Position numbers and translations under genes: made by a program | Source: Mucilaginibacter pedocola | GTDB lineage: Bacteria > Bacteroidota > Bacteroidia > Sphingobacteriales > Sphingobacteriaceae | DNA length: 64,000 nucleotides | Direction of reading: 5' to 3' | Assembly: GCF_002013915.1 (NCBI RefSeq) | Contig: NZ_MBTF01000016.1 | Span: 1-64,000 of the forward strand | In this document: one piece after another, positions 41,495 to 49,774 of the stretch | Position numbering within the stretch: position 1 is the stretch's first letter | Layout of the letters: each line of letters begins with the position of its first letter | Notes under the pieces: model-generated | What the model saw: only the letters and a program-made list of their open reading frames with translations | What the model was told of the DNA's origin: nothing | Database searches by the model: none

Positions 41495-42475
41495 ATGCAC
41501 TTTTTCGAAGAAAAACGTAAGGAGGTTATGTCGCATATCGAGCCGCACATGCTCGAGAAGATGTTCGAGTTCCTGAAACCCGTTGATACCATTTGGCAGC
41601 CATCGGATTTTTTACCGGATGCATCAAGGGATACGTTTTTTAACGAGATAAAAGAATTGCAGGAAAGTGCCCGCGGGCTTTCTTACGACCTCATTGCGGT
41701 ACTTATAGGTGACACCATCACCGAAGAAGCGCTGCCCACCTACGAATCGTGGTTGACCATGGTAGAAGGTGTGAGCAAAGACGAAGATGGTGGCTGGATG
41801 AAATGGACCCGCCATTGGACCGCCGAAGAGAACCGCCACGGCGATTTGCTGAACAAATACCTTTACCTGAGCGGCCGCGTAAACATGCGCATGATGGAGG
41901 TAAGCACCCAATGGCTTATCGCCGATGGTTTTGACATAGGCACCGGGCGCGACCCATACCGCAACTTTATATACACATCCTTCCAGGAGTTGGCTACCAA
42001 TGTATCTCACCGCAGGGTGGCATCGGCAGCTAAGAAAGATGGCGATACGTTATTGTCAAAAATGTGCGGCGTAATTGCCGGCGACGAGGCACGCCACGCC
42101 AAAGCCTACAAATACTTCATCGAGAAAATATTTGAGGTTGACCAAAACGAGGCGATGCTGGCTTTTGAAGATATGATGCGTAAAAAGATAGTAATGCCGG
42201 CACACTTCCTGCGCGAAGTGGGCTTAAAAATAGGGCAAACCTTCGGGCATTTTACCGATGCTGCCGAACGCCTGGGTATTTACACCGCTATCGATTATGT
42301 AGACATCCTGAAAGAACTGATAGAAGACTGGCACATTGAGAGCGTTACAGGCTTAAAAGAAGACGGCGAAAAAGCACGCGATTACATTGTGAACCTGCCT
42401 GCCCGTTTACTTCGCGTAGCCGAGCGTATGAAAAACCCGCAACTCGAATACAAATTCAGCTGGATACACGGATAG
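41495..42475 (+). CDS. Acyl-ACP desaturase (soluble di-iron type)
   Basis: The 326-residue protein carries both di-iron motifs of the stearoyl-ACP desaturase family: EENRHGD (E112, H115) and GDEARHA (E198, H201), plus LSYDLIAVLIGDTITEEALPTY and the helix VSTQWLIADGFDIGTGRDPY. It introduces a cis double bond into acyl chains bound to acyl carrier protein in the cytosol. Length is in the bacterial range. It is a single gene with its own promoter box and a terminator shared with the convergent MscS gene. Confidence 0.95.
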   Translation: MHFFEEKRKEVMSHIEPHMLEKMFEFLKPVDTIWQPSDFLPDASRDTFFNEIKELQESARGLSYDLIAVLIGDTITEEALPTYESWLTMVEGVSKDEDGGWMKWTRHWTAEENRHGDLLNKYLYLSGRVNMRMMEVSTQWLIADGFDIGTGRDPYRNFIYTSFQELATNVSHRRVASAAKKDGDTLLSKMCGVIAGDEARHAKAYKYFIEKIFEVDQNEAMLAFEDMMRKKIVMPAHFLREVGLKIGQTFGHFTDAAERLGIYTAIDYVDILKELIEDWHIESVTGLKEDGEKARDYIVNLPARLLRVAERMKNPQLEYKFSWIHG

Positions 42476-42498
42476 TTCATCCCGCTTAAAAATACTGA

Positions 42499-42524
42499 AG
42501 CCTGCTGCAATGCAGGCTTTTTTG
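42499..42524. terminator. Terminator after the acyl-ACP desaturase
   Basis: AGCCTGC / GCAGGCT stem followed by six T, 23 bp past the stop; it may also serve the convergent channel gene. Confidence 0.8.
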
Positions 42525-42533
42525 TTTTAAGGC

Positions 42534-44144
42534 TTATTCGCTTGGTTTAACATTAAATCCGGGAGTTTTATAATCATTAGGCAGGTAATCGTCGGGTATT
42601 TGGATGTGGTTACCATCGCGCAGGGCACTGTAATGCGGCGACATAATTTCTACCCCGGCTTCGTTAAATTTATCCTGTATGTTTTGGTGCAGGCGCGAGT
42701 AAATAGCCGCCATTTGGTTGGGGCTCGCGGTGTAAGCGTTTATCTGGTAGCTCACGTTAAAATCGTTCAGGGCGGTTTGCAGCACAAAGGGCTTGGGTTC
42801 GGGCAGTATACCATCCGTTGCTTCGGCTGCGCTTATCAACAGCTGGTGTATTTGCTGCCAGGGGGCATCGTACCCAATAGTAATGGTGGTATGCAGTATC
42901 AGCCCCAGCGTTTTTGCGGTTGAAGTATAGTTTACAGTATGGCTGTTGAGGATGGTACTGTTGGGGATAGTGATATCCTCGTTTTTGATGGTGCGCACGC
43001 GGGTTACCAGTATGTTCTTCTCAATAACATCTCCGGTAATTTCGCCGAGTTTCACCCTGTCGCCCGCTTTAAAGGGGCGCATATAAGTAAGCACAATGCC
43101 CGATACCATGTTGGATATTGCCGATGAGGAACCGAACGAGAACAACACCCCCAAAAATACAGTAACCCCCTGGAATACTTTCGAATCGGAACCCGGCAAA
43201 TAGGGGAATATCACAATAAACATAAAGGCATAGAGCAACACCCTGATGATGTTGTAGGTAGGCATTGCCCATTCGGGGTAAAAGCCGTTGATGCTAAATG
43301 CTCCCTGCTCAATTTCGCGGGCGATGAATTTTACCAGCTTTACTATATAATAGGTAACCGTAAATATTACGGCTATGGTAAGCAGGTTGGGGATGTAATG
43401 GATAAACGCTACAAGTATGCTTTTCAGCGGGTCGACAATATAACCCAGCAACAGCGTAGCGTAAGGCTTTGATGAGGGAAAGATATAAAACAGTAATGGC
43501 AACGCTAAGTATACAAGCAGGATAATGATGAGGAGCCTTGCAATACGCAGCACACTATTAATAAGTGGGAATATGCGATTGGCATAACCAACAGGGGCTC
43601 CTTTTGCAGCCAGCTTGGCTAAGCGGCTTTCCCACGCTTTAATAATTTTGAGTTTGAGCCAACGGAAGGCACGGGTTACGCCCCAAATTAGTATCACCAG
43701 CAAAATAACAACAGCCACCGCCTCCAAAACGTTTACGGTAAGTTGTTTCAGCGAATTCCTTTCGAAAACATTTCCCAGCTTTTTCCTTAATATAGTTAGA
43801 TAGTTAGCTGCAAGCTTAGCGCGGTTCAGTTCGGTAAAAGAAGCATCTTTATCGTTAACCGCCATAACCACCTGCGATTTGTAGGCGATAACCGATAGCG
43901 AAGTGTCGTTAGTTAAGGTTAACGAATCTGGGTTGAAATCAATACTGTTGAGCAAGCCATTTATGCGGCGGGTAATAACTTCCGCACGTTCCTGTACATC
44001 AAACATGCCCTGCCCGGCGTATACCTTAAATAAAGTATCCTTATTAACGATGATAGGCACGCCGCCATTCGTAAGGATGGTTTGCGCTTTCAGGTTAAAC
44101 GAAAGGCATAATAAAATTACGGGGAGTAGATATTTTATCCGCAT
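42534..44144 (-). CDS. MscS-type mechanosensitive ion channel
   Basis: The 536-residue protein has a signal-peptide start (LLPVILLCLSFNLKAQ), an N-terminal periplasmic domain, then about five membrane helices and the MscS core. Marks of the core are the pore helix region VFLGVLFSFGSSSAISNMVSGIVL and the beta-domain FKAGDRVKLGEITGDVIEKNI followed by IPNSTILNSHTVNYT. It opens under membrane tension to relieve osmotic shock. The extended N-terminal part places it with the larger YnaI/MscM-like members rather than minimal MscS. Confidence 0.92.
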   Translation of the reverse strand: MRIKYLLPVILLCLSFNLKAQTILTNGGVPIIVNKDTLFKVYAGQGMFDVQERAEVITRRINGLLNSIDFNPDSLTLTNDTSLSVIAYKSQVVMAVNDKDASFTELNRAKLAANYLTILRKKLGNVFERNSLKQLTVNVLEAVAVVILLVILIWGVTRAFRWLKLKIIKAWESRLAKLAAKGAPVGYANRIFPLINSVLRIARLLIIILLVYLALPLLFYIFPSSKPYATLLLGYIVDPLKSILVAFIHYIPNLLTIAVIFTVTYYIVKLVKFIAREIEQGAFSINGFYPEWAMPTYNIIRVLLYAFMFIVIFPYLPGSDSKVFQGVTVFLGVLFSFGSSSAISNMVSGIVLTYMRPFKAGDRVKLGEITGDVIEKNILVTRVRTIKNEDITIPNSTILNSHTVNYTSTAKTLGLILHTTITIGYDAPWQQIHQLLISAAEATDGILPEPKPFVLQTALNDFNVSYQINAYTASPNQMAAIYSRLHQNIQDKFNEAGVEIMSPHYSALRDGNHIQIPDDYLPNDYKTPGFNVKPSE

Positions 44145-44195
44145 CAGGGCTTTTTATGTAAAGCTAAATATATAATCGGCTAAATGCCAAAGGCG

Positions 44196-44522
44196 CTACC
44201 CTTCTAATACCAGGTCGGTACCTAAACCGTCTGATAAATCATCGAATAAACTATTCAGGATAGATTCTATGGTTACCGAATTTACATCATCCACATAATG
44301 CTCGTTGCGGGTTATCCAAAGCTCATCGTCCTGCACGGCAATAATAAACAGCTCGCCCTCGTACATTTCGGGCTGGCTGATGGTGATGCCTGCCGGAGTG
44401 TTTTCTATCACAAGGTCGAAATCAACCTGCCTTTGCTCGCGGAAGATGGGGTTTAGCCTTTGTTTGATGTGTTGGTACAGCGCATTAATATTTACCGGTT
44501 TATGCAGGGTTATAATTTTCAT
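44196..44522 (-). CDS. Conserved-looking small protein, function unknown
   Basis: The 108-residue protein has a compact alternating helix-strand pattern (VDFDLVIENTPAGITIS, then YEGELFIIAVQDDELWITR) and an acidic end (FDDLSDGLGTDLVL). No signal peptide or membrane helix. I do not recognise the family. It is transcribed on its own, divergent from the aldo/keto reductase gene. Confidence 0.6.
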   Translation of the reverse strand: MKIITLHKPVNINALYQHIKQRLNPIFREQRQVDFDLVIENTPAGITISQPEMYEGELFIIAVQDDELWITRNEHYVDDVNSVTIESILNSLFDDLSDGLGTDLVLEG

Positions 44523-44640
44523 GGCGGCGGGTATTTACCAATATTTACAATTGCCTGTAATTATTGTTTACAGCCGGCTTTTATTTAAGCCCGTAAAACA
44601 GCAGCTTTGCTATAACCGTTCTATATAAAAACTACCGCTT

Positions 44641-45660
44641 ATGAAATATAAATTACTGGGCCGCTCGGGCCTTAAGGTTTCCGAATTATGCCTGGGCACC
44701 ATGGGTTTTGGTACCGAAGCCGGCTGGGGCGCCGATGCCGCAACAAGCTTTGCGATAATGGATGCCTATGCCAACGCTGGCGGCAACTTTCTCGATACCG
44801 CCAATATGTATAAACTGGGCACCAGCGAAAAGATAATTGGCGATTACCTGGGCAACCAGGACCGCGACTATTTTGTGGTAGCCACTAAGTATACCTTAAA
44901 GGATAACATTACCAACCCCAACGCCAGCGGCAACAACCGCAAAAACATGATGCGCAGTGTGGAGGAAAGCCTAAAACGCCTCAAAACCGATTTTATTGAC
45001 GTATTGTATCTGCACATTTGGGACGATATAACCCCGATAGACGAAGTACTGCGCGCTATGGACGACCTGATAAAACAGGGCAAAATAACCTACGCCGCCA
45101 TTAGCGATACCCCCGCCTGGGTAGTAGCAAAAGGCAACACCCTTGCCGAACTAATGGGCTGGAGCCAGTTCATAGCATTGCAGGTGGAGTATAGCCTGCT
45201 TGCCCGCACGGCAGAACGCGAACTGATACCCATGGCAAAACACTTCGGCATGACGGTTACGCCCTGGGCACCACTGGCAGGCGGCGCACTAACCGGTAAA
45301 TACCTAAAAGGCGACAAAGGGCGCATAAAACCCGAAAGCAACCGCCTGAACCAGCGAGCAGAAAAAATAACCCGCGTAGTGATGGAAGTTGCAGACGAAC
45401 TCGGCGTATCTGAAAGCCACGTAGCCCTGCAATGGACCATGAGCAAAGGTTTCCAGTGCATACCCATTGTAGGTGCCACCAAGGTTGACCAGCTAAAAGA
45501 CAATCTGAAAACCGTTGACGTAAAACTAAGCCCCGAGCAAATAAAAAAACTGGATGATGCCAGCAAAATAGAACTCGGCTTCCCCGGCGATTTCTTTAAC
45601 GAAGATGCCGTGAAGCTGAACTCTTTCGGCGGGTTTTACGATAGGGTGGAGAAGAGGTAA
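44641..45660 (+). CDS. Aldo/keto reductase
   Basis: The 339-residue TIM-barrel oxidoreductase carries the family's catalytic Asp in NFLDTANMYKLGTSE (D, and Y as the proton donor), a catalytic Lys in VVATKYTL, the cofactor segment PIVGATKVDQLKDNL, and TPWAPLAGGALTGKY. It reduces aldehydes or ketones with NADPH; the physiological substrate is not deducible. The next gene begins 3 bp after its stop, so the two are probably cotranscribed. Confidence 0.95.
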   Translation: MKYKLLGRSGLKVSELCLGTMGFGTEAGWGADAATSFAIMDAYANAGGNFLDTANMYKLGTSEKIIGDYLGNQDRDYFVVATKYTLKDNITNPNASGNNRKNMMRSVEESLKRLKTDFIDVLYLHIWDDITPIDEVLRAMDDLIKQGKITYAAISDTPAWVVAKGNTLAELMGWSQFIALQVEYSLLARTAERELIPMAKHFGMTVTPWAPLAGGALTGKYLKGDKGRIKPESNRLNQRAEKITRVVMEVADELGVSESHVALQWTMSKGFQCIPIVGATKVDQLKDNLKTVDVKLSPEQIKKLDDASKIELGFPGDFFNEDAVKLNSFGGFYDRVEKR

Positions 45661-45663
45661 GCA

Positions 45664-46206
45664 ATGATCAGGCTGTTGTTGATATACTTATTGTTGTTTA
45701 CGCCTGTTGCCGACACGCTGCAGTTGAAAATCGACTTTGAGCGCGACCGCCGCCAAATACTGGGAAATCAGCATGGCATTTTGATGGATAAGGAGGGCAA
45801 ACTCGGGCTAAGGGTATTTAGGAAATATGCTGATATGAATTTAAGCGGTTTTAAGTTCAGTAAAGTTCAGAGCGGTCAACACACCATCATTAAATGGAAA
45901 GCTCCGCAGAATAACCTCGAGATATGCCAAATAAGGTCGGTTACCCCGTCGTATACAGTTTATGACCAGTTTGATGTTGACGGAAACAAACAAGCTGTAA
46001 AGGAGAAAGGACCCAATATTGTCTTTTACACCTACATCATCATGCCAAAAGATGCCGACCGGCTTATTTACTTCACCCAACGCGGAGAAGGGCTGCAGCA
46101 TTACACTATTGGCAAAAAGAGGTTTCGGGTAATACGCGAGGCGATACCATTAGGTGTTAAGTATCCTGATGAAAAAGAGTTATTGGAGTTGGCAGCGAGA
46201 GATTAG
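45664..46206 (+). CDS. Exported protein of unknown function
   Basis: The 180-residue protein starts with a short signal sequence (LLLIYLLLFTPVADT) and continues as a basic, beta-rich protein (FSKVQSGQHTIIKWKAP, YTYIIMPKDADRLIYFTQRG). I do not recognise a family. The ATG lies 3 bp after the aldo/keto reductase stop and nothing separates the two, which suggests cotranscription. Confidence 0.65.
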   Translation: MIRLLLIYLLLFTPVADTLQLKIDFERDRRQILGNQHGILMDKEGKLGLRVFRKYADMNLSGFKFSKVQSGQHTIIKWKAPQNNLEICQIRSVTPSYTVYDQFDVDGNKQAVKEKGPNIVFYTYIIMPKDADRLIYFTQRGEGLQHYTIGKKRFRVIREAIPLGVKYPDEKELLELAARD

Positions 46207-46269
46207 ACTACACGGTAATTCAAATCATATTGATGCGATGTGGTGGTTGATACCATCAAACTAAATGGT

Positions 46270-46277
46270 TAAATTTG
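46270..46277 (+). promoter_or_regulatory. -7 promoter box TAAATTTG
   Basis: An exact TAnnTTTG, 17 bp before the antitoxin ATG. Confidence 0.5.
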
Positions 46278-46294
46278 TTTAAAAGCATATTGTT

Positions 46295-46534
46295 ATGACG
46301 ACTACTGCAAAACGAGAAAAACTCCACGCCTTAATAAATAATGCCGACGATAAAAAAGTTGACCAGCTTTATTTGATCTGGAGCGATGAACCTGAGGAAA
46401 GTTACGATTGGCAAAATGATAAAGCTTTTTTAGCTGAATTAGATGATAGAGTAATGCGCGTAAAAACCGGCGTTGATAGAGGCGTTACTTTAGAAGAATT
46501 TAAGAGATCTATTGAGTTGAGATACAAACGATGA
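46295..46534 (+). CDS. Antitoxin of a ParE-type toxin-antitoxin pair
   Basis: The 79-residue protein is charged and helical, with MTTTAKREKLHALINNADDK at the start and a middle KAFLAELDDRVMRVKTG. The KxxLHxLINxAD pattern and small size fit Bacteroidota addiction-module components upstream of RelE/ParE toxins. The toxin ATG overlaps its stop codon by 4 bp (ATGA), and a promoter box is found 17 bp upstream. It should bind and neutralise the toxin and repress the operon. Confidence 0.8.
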   Translation: MTTTAKREKLHALINNADDKKVDQLYLIWSDEPEESYDWQNDKAFLAELDDRVMRVKTGVDRGVTLEEFKRSIELRYKR

Positions 46535-46818
46535 TCTACAATTTCAGCATTTCACCAAAAGCAATCAAAGAAATACAGGAAAGTGGCGATTGGTATGAAG
46601 AAAAGCAAATAGGCTTGGGTTATCGATTCGAAACCCAGGTGGCTGCTAAAATTGAATCAGTAAGAAGCAATCCATTTCATTACCCTCTAAAAGGGAAATA
46701 TCGCGAAGCAAATTTGCCGGATTTTCCTTTTTTAATATTATATGAAATTGATGAAGTGTATAAAGCTATTACTATTGCTTCGGTTTTTCATACAAGCAGG
46801 CATCCAAATAAGAAGTAG
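46531..46818 (+). CDS. RelE/ParE-superfamily toxin
   Basis: The 95-residue protein has the RelE/ParE fold pattern: IYNFSISPKAIKEIQESGDW, the helix pair ending GYRFETQVAAKIESVRSNPFHYP, and the strands FPFLILYEIDEVYKAITIASVFHTSRHP. ParE members poison gyrase and RelE members cleave mRNA; the sequence leans to the ParE-like group but does not settle it. It overlaps the antitoxin gene by 4 bp, and its stop codon overlaps the next gene's GTG. Confidence 0.88.
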   Translation: MIYNFSISPKAIKEIQESGDWYEEKQIGLGYRFETQVAAKIESVRSNPFHYPLKGKYREANLPDFPFLILYEIDEVYKAITIASVFHTSRHPNKK

Positions 46819-47603
46819 TGAATAATAGATATATTGGGCGGGTTTTAACTGGCATACTTATTATACTTTTCCAGTTCTCCGCCTCCGCCCAAACCCGCAA
46901 TCTCAATATCGTGTTTATCGGCAACAGTATTACGTATGGCGCCGGTTTAGATAGCCCTACCACCCAGGCGCCACCGGTTATGGCATCGGCATGGCTTAAG
47001 AAACAAAAACACATTGGCGAAGTAAACTTTAGCAACCAGGGGCACAGCGGTTATACCACGCTTGATTTTCTGCCGGGTACGGATGCGTTTAAACAGGTAG
47101 AGCAAGCCGCAAGAGCATTTACAAATACAAGCGCTCAACTCATATTTTCTATCAAGATAGGTACTAATGATAGCGCCGTAAAAGGCACCCATGGAGCGCC
47201 GGCTTCGGTAGAGAATTATCGCACCAATTTAAAAACCATTACCGACGCTTTGCTGAAGGAGTTTCCTGCAGCTATAGTGATATACCAGCACCCGGTATGG
47301 TACAGCCCCAATACCCAAAACGGCTCAACCTATTTGCAGGAAGGGCTAACACGGCTGCAAACCTACATCCCGGTAATAGATGCACTGGCAGGCGAATACA
47401 AAGCAAGCAACCCTGAACATGTATTTGTTGGCGATACCAAAGCTTTTGCTTACTTCGAAAAGAACCACTTAACTGATCTCCAGGCAGAGCAAGGCAGGCA
47501 AGGCATCTTTTACCTGCATCCCAATAAAAAAGGAGCTGTTGCATTAGGCGAGTTCTGGGCGAAGGCTATATATAAGGTATTGAAGAAATTGCCGGTGAAA
47601 TAG
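46818..47603 (+). CDS. SGNH/GDSL hydrolase, exported
   Basis: The 261-residue protein begins at a GTG sharing one base with the toxin's TAG and has an immediate signal peptide (VLTGILIILFQFSASA). SGNH blocks are visible: GNSITYG (catalytic Ser), QGHSGYT (Gly), KIGTNDS (Asn), and a late LHPNKKGA with the catalytic His. Members are esterases on lipids or acetylated sugars; the substrate here is unknown. The tight overlap suggests translation coupled to the toxin-antitoxin transcript. Confidence 0.88.
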   Translation: MNNRYIGRVLTGILIILFQFSASAQTRNLNIVFIGNSITYGAGLDSPTTQAPPVMASAWLKKQKHIGEVNFSNQGHSGYTTLDFLPGTDAFKQVEQAARAFTNTSAQLIFSIKIGTNDSAVKGTHGAPASVENYRTNLKTITDALLKEFPAAIVIYQHPVWYSPNTQNGSTYLQEGLTRLQTYIPVIDALAGEYKASNPEHVFVGDTKAFAYFEKNHLTDLQAEQGRQGIFYLHPNKKGAVALGEFWAKAIYKVLKKLPVK

Positions 47604-47620
47604 GTTCGCATTGTGGTGAA

Positions 47621-47815
47621 TTTAACCACAGAGAACAGGGAGAGAAAAGCACAAAGAGCCACAGAGAGCTTTGCAAACTGGCTAATGAGTTAGCAAAAAC
47701 CTAATAGTCCCGGGCTCCCTTTAGTGCAACTGTATTTGCTATCTCAACAACTCTCTAATGAGTTTGCAAGGCTCTGCGAACCTCTGCGCAACCTCCGTGC
47801 CCTCTGTGGTTAAAA
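47621..47815. repeat. Palindromic repeat, CACAGAG family, copy 3
   Basis: Opens TTTAACCACAGAGAACAGG and closes GTGCCCTCTGTGGTTAAAA; inner parts GAGCCACAGAGAGCTTTGC and GCAAGGCTCTGCGAACCTC pair. It fills most of the gap 47604-47951 before the ribosomal operon. Confidence 0.8.
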
Positions 47816-47867
47816 TAACCATCAAACCCTCCTGAAAATCAATATTTTTAATAATCTTAAATACCCC

Positions 47868-47897
47868 TTGTAAATTAAACAAATAGGCGTATCTTTG
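47868..47897 (+). promoter_or_regulatory. Complete Bacteroidota promoter of the rplM operon
   Basis: TTG at 47868-47870, a 19-bp spacer and TATCTTTG at 47890-47897, exactly the -33/-7 arrangement known from Bacteroides and Flavobacterium. It lies 54 bp before the rplM GTG. Confidence 0.75.
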
Positions 47898-47951
47898 CAG
47901 TCCCGTAAATGCGGGGTATAGAATACGTTTATTTAATTTAATTTAAAGCAA

Positions 47952-48389
47952 GTGAATACGTTAAGTTACAAAACTGTCTCAGCCAACAAGAAAACCGTTA
48001 GCAAAGAATGGGTTGTTGTTGATGCAAACAATGAGATTTTGGGGCGCTTGTGTACAAAAATCGCGATGATGATTCGTGGTAAACACAAGCCAGGGTACAC
48101 CCCACACGTAGACTGCGGCGATAACGTTATTGTTATTAATGCAGACAAGGTTAAACTGACCGGAAACAAGTTTAGCGATAAAACTTATGTTTCTTACACT
48201 GGTTACCCAGGTGGTCAGCGTTTCATTTCTCCAAAAGAGTTAATGGCTAAGCACCCTGAGCGTGTGATCGAAAAAGCCGTTCGCGGTATGTTGCCAAAAA
48301 GCCGTTTAGGTAAAGCCATTTATGGCAACCTGCACGTTTATGCCGGCGCAGAGCACCCTCATGCAGCTCAAAATCCAAAAACCATTTAA
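47952..48389 (+). CDS. rplM: 50S ribosomal protein L13
   Basis: The 145-residue protein is a full-length L13 (KEWVVVDANNEILGRLCTK, RGKHKPGYTPHVDCGDNVIV, VRGMLPKSRLG). It starts at a GTG. It assembles early in the 50S subunit. First gene of a four-gene run with rpsI, rpsB and tsf and preceded by the clearest promoter of the window. Confidence 0.98.
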   Translation: MNTLSYKTVSANKKTVSKEWVVVDANNEILGRLCTKIAMMIRGKHKPGYTPHVDCGDNVIVINADKVKLTGNKFSDKTYVSYTGYPGGQRFISPKELMAKHPERVIEKAVRGMLPKSRLGKAIYGNLHVYAGAEHPHAAQNPKTI

Positions 48390-48408
48390 TTAACAGGAGA
48401 AAAGAAAA

Positions 48409-48795
48409 ATGCCAACAACTAACACTTCAGGCAGAAGAAAAACAGCAGTTGCCCGCATCTATTTAACTGATGGTGCTGGCGCTATTACCGTAAACGGTAA
48501 AGATTACAAAGAGTACTTCCCAACTCTACCTTTACAATACATTGTTACCCAAAGCACCGAAGTATCGGGCTCTACCGGTAAATACGATGTTAAAGTAAAC
48601 GTAGCTGGTGGTGGTGTAAAAGGACAGGCAGAAGCCGTTCGTTTAGCTATTGCGAAAGCTATTGTTGAACTGGATGCGGACAAAAAACCTGCTTTACGCG
48701 CTAAAGGTTTAATGACACGTGATGACCGTATGGTTGAGCGTAAGAAACCGGGCCGCAGGAAAGCACGTAAGAGATTCCAATTCAGTAAACGTTAA
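48409..48795 (+). CDS. rpsI: 30S ribosomal protein S9
   Basis: The 128-residue protein is S9 (NTSGRRKTAVARIYLTDGAG, GGGVKGQAEAVRLAIAKAI) ending in the basic KKPGRRKARKRFQFSKR tail that reaches the P site. It follows rplM by 19 bp, the near-universal order. GGAG about 9-14 bp before the ATG gives a Shine-Dalgarno site, unusual in this phylum. Confidence 0.98.
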   Translation: MPTTNTSGRRKTAVARIYLTDGAGAITVNGKDYKEYFPTLPLQYIVTQSTEVSGSTGKYDVKVNVAGGGVKGQAEAVRLAIAKAIVELDADKKPALRAKGLMTRDDRMVERKKPGRRKARKRFQFSKR

Positions 48796-48816
48796 TATTT
48801 TAGGAGGACAACAACA

Positions 48817-49671
48817 ATGGCAAGAACAACATATCAGGATTTACTGGATGCAGGTGTACACTTTGGCCACCTTACCCGCAAATGGGACCCGAAAATGTCA
48901 CAGTACATTTTCATGGAGCGCAACGGTATCCACATTATCGATTTAAATAAAACTTTATCAAAAGTTGAAGAAGCTGCTGCAGCTATCAAACAAATAGTAA
49001 AATCGGGCCGTAAGGTTTTATTCGTAGCTACCAAAAAACAAGCTAAGGATATTGTAGCCGAGCAAGCTAAATTGGTAAACATGCCTTACATCACCGAGCG
49101 TTGGTTGGGTGGTATGTTAACCAACTTTGCAACCGTACGTAAGTCGATCAAAAAGATGTCTAACATCGATAAATTGACTAAAGACGGTACTTACAGCAAC
49201 CTTTCTAAAAAAGAAAGGCTGATGATTCAGCGCGAGCGTATCAAATTAGAAAGCCTATTGGGCGGTATTGCAGACCTTAACCGTTTGCCTGCTGCTTTGT
49301 TCCTTATCGACGTTAAGAAAGAGCACATCGCTGTTTCGGAAGCGTTGAAATTGAACATCCCTACTTTCGCAATGGTTGATACTAACTCTGACCCTTCTAA
49401 CATCGACTTCCCTATCCCGGCAAACGACGATGCAACCAAATCGATCTCTTTGATCACCGGTATCATCATCAAAGCTATCGAAGAAGGTTTAGAAGAGCGC
49501 AAACGCGATAAAGAAGACGAAACTGAAAAAGAAGCAGCTGCTGCAAAAGCAAAAGCTGATGCTCCTGAAGTAGCAGACCGTTCTGCTGAAGGTGGCAAAA
49601 GAAAAAGGACTGCAGAAGTAACAGCCGAAGCTGAAACCGAAGCACCTGCTGCTGAATCTACAGAAGAGTAA
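48817..49671 (+). CDS. rpsB: 30S ribosomal protein S2
   Basis: The 284-residue protein is S2 (TYQDLLDAGVHFGHLTRKWD, FVATKKQAKDIVAEQA, ERWLGGMLTNFATVRKSI, PTFAMVDTNSDP). The last 55 residues form an acidic, Ala/Glu-rich tail absent from most S2 proteins. GGAGG lies 13 bp before the ATG, a strong Shine-Dalgarno site. It is cotranscribed with rpsI (21-bp gap). Confidence 0.98.
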   Translation: MARTTYQDLLDAGVHFGHLTRKWDPKMSQYIFMERNGIHIIDLNKTLSKVEEAAAAIKQIVKSGRKVLFVATKKQAKDIVAEQAKLVNMPYITERWLGGMLTNFATVRKSIKKMSNIDKLTKDGTYSNLSKKERLMIQRERIKLESLLGGIADLNRLPAALFLIDVKKEHIAVSEALKLNIPTFAMVDTNSDPSNIDFPIPANDDATKSISLITGIIIKAIEEGLEERKRDKEDETEKEAAAAKAKADAPEVADRSAEGGKRKRTAEVTAEAETEAPAAESTEE

Positions 49672-49681
49672 TATTAAATTG

Positions 49682-49729
49682 TTGTAAGGGTTGCATAAAT
49701 TGTGAGGTTTTTTCCGAATAGCCTTACAA
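49682..49729 (+). promoter_or_regulatory. Inverted repeat in the rpsB-tsf gap
   Basis: TTGTAAGG (49682) pairs with CCTTACAA (49722) across a 32-nt loop, 11 bp after the rpsB stop; no long T-run follows, so it is not a clear terminator. It could be an attenuator or processing site. Confidence 0.4.
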
Positions 49730-49774
49730 TTTTTGCAACCTTTGTAACATCTACAACTTTTAAAAACTAAAAAA

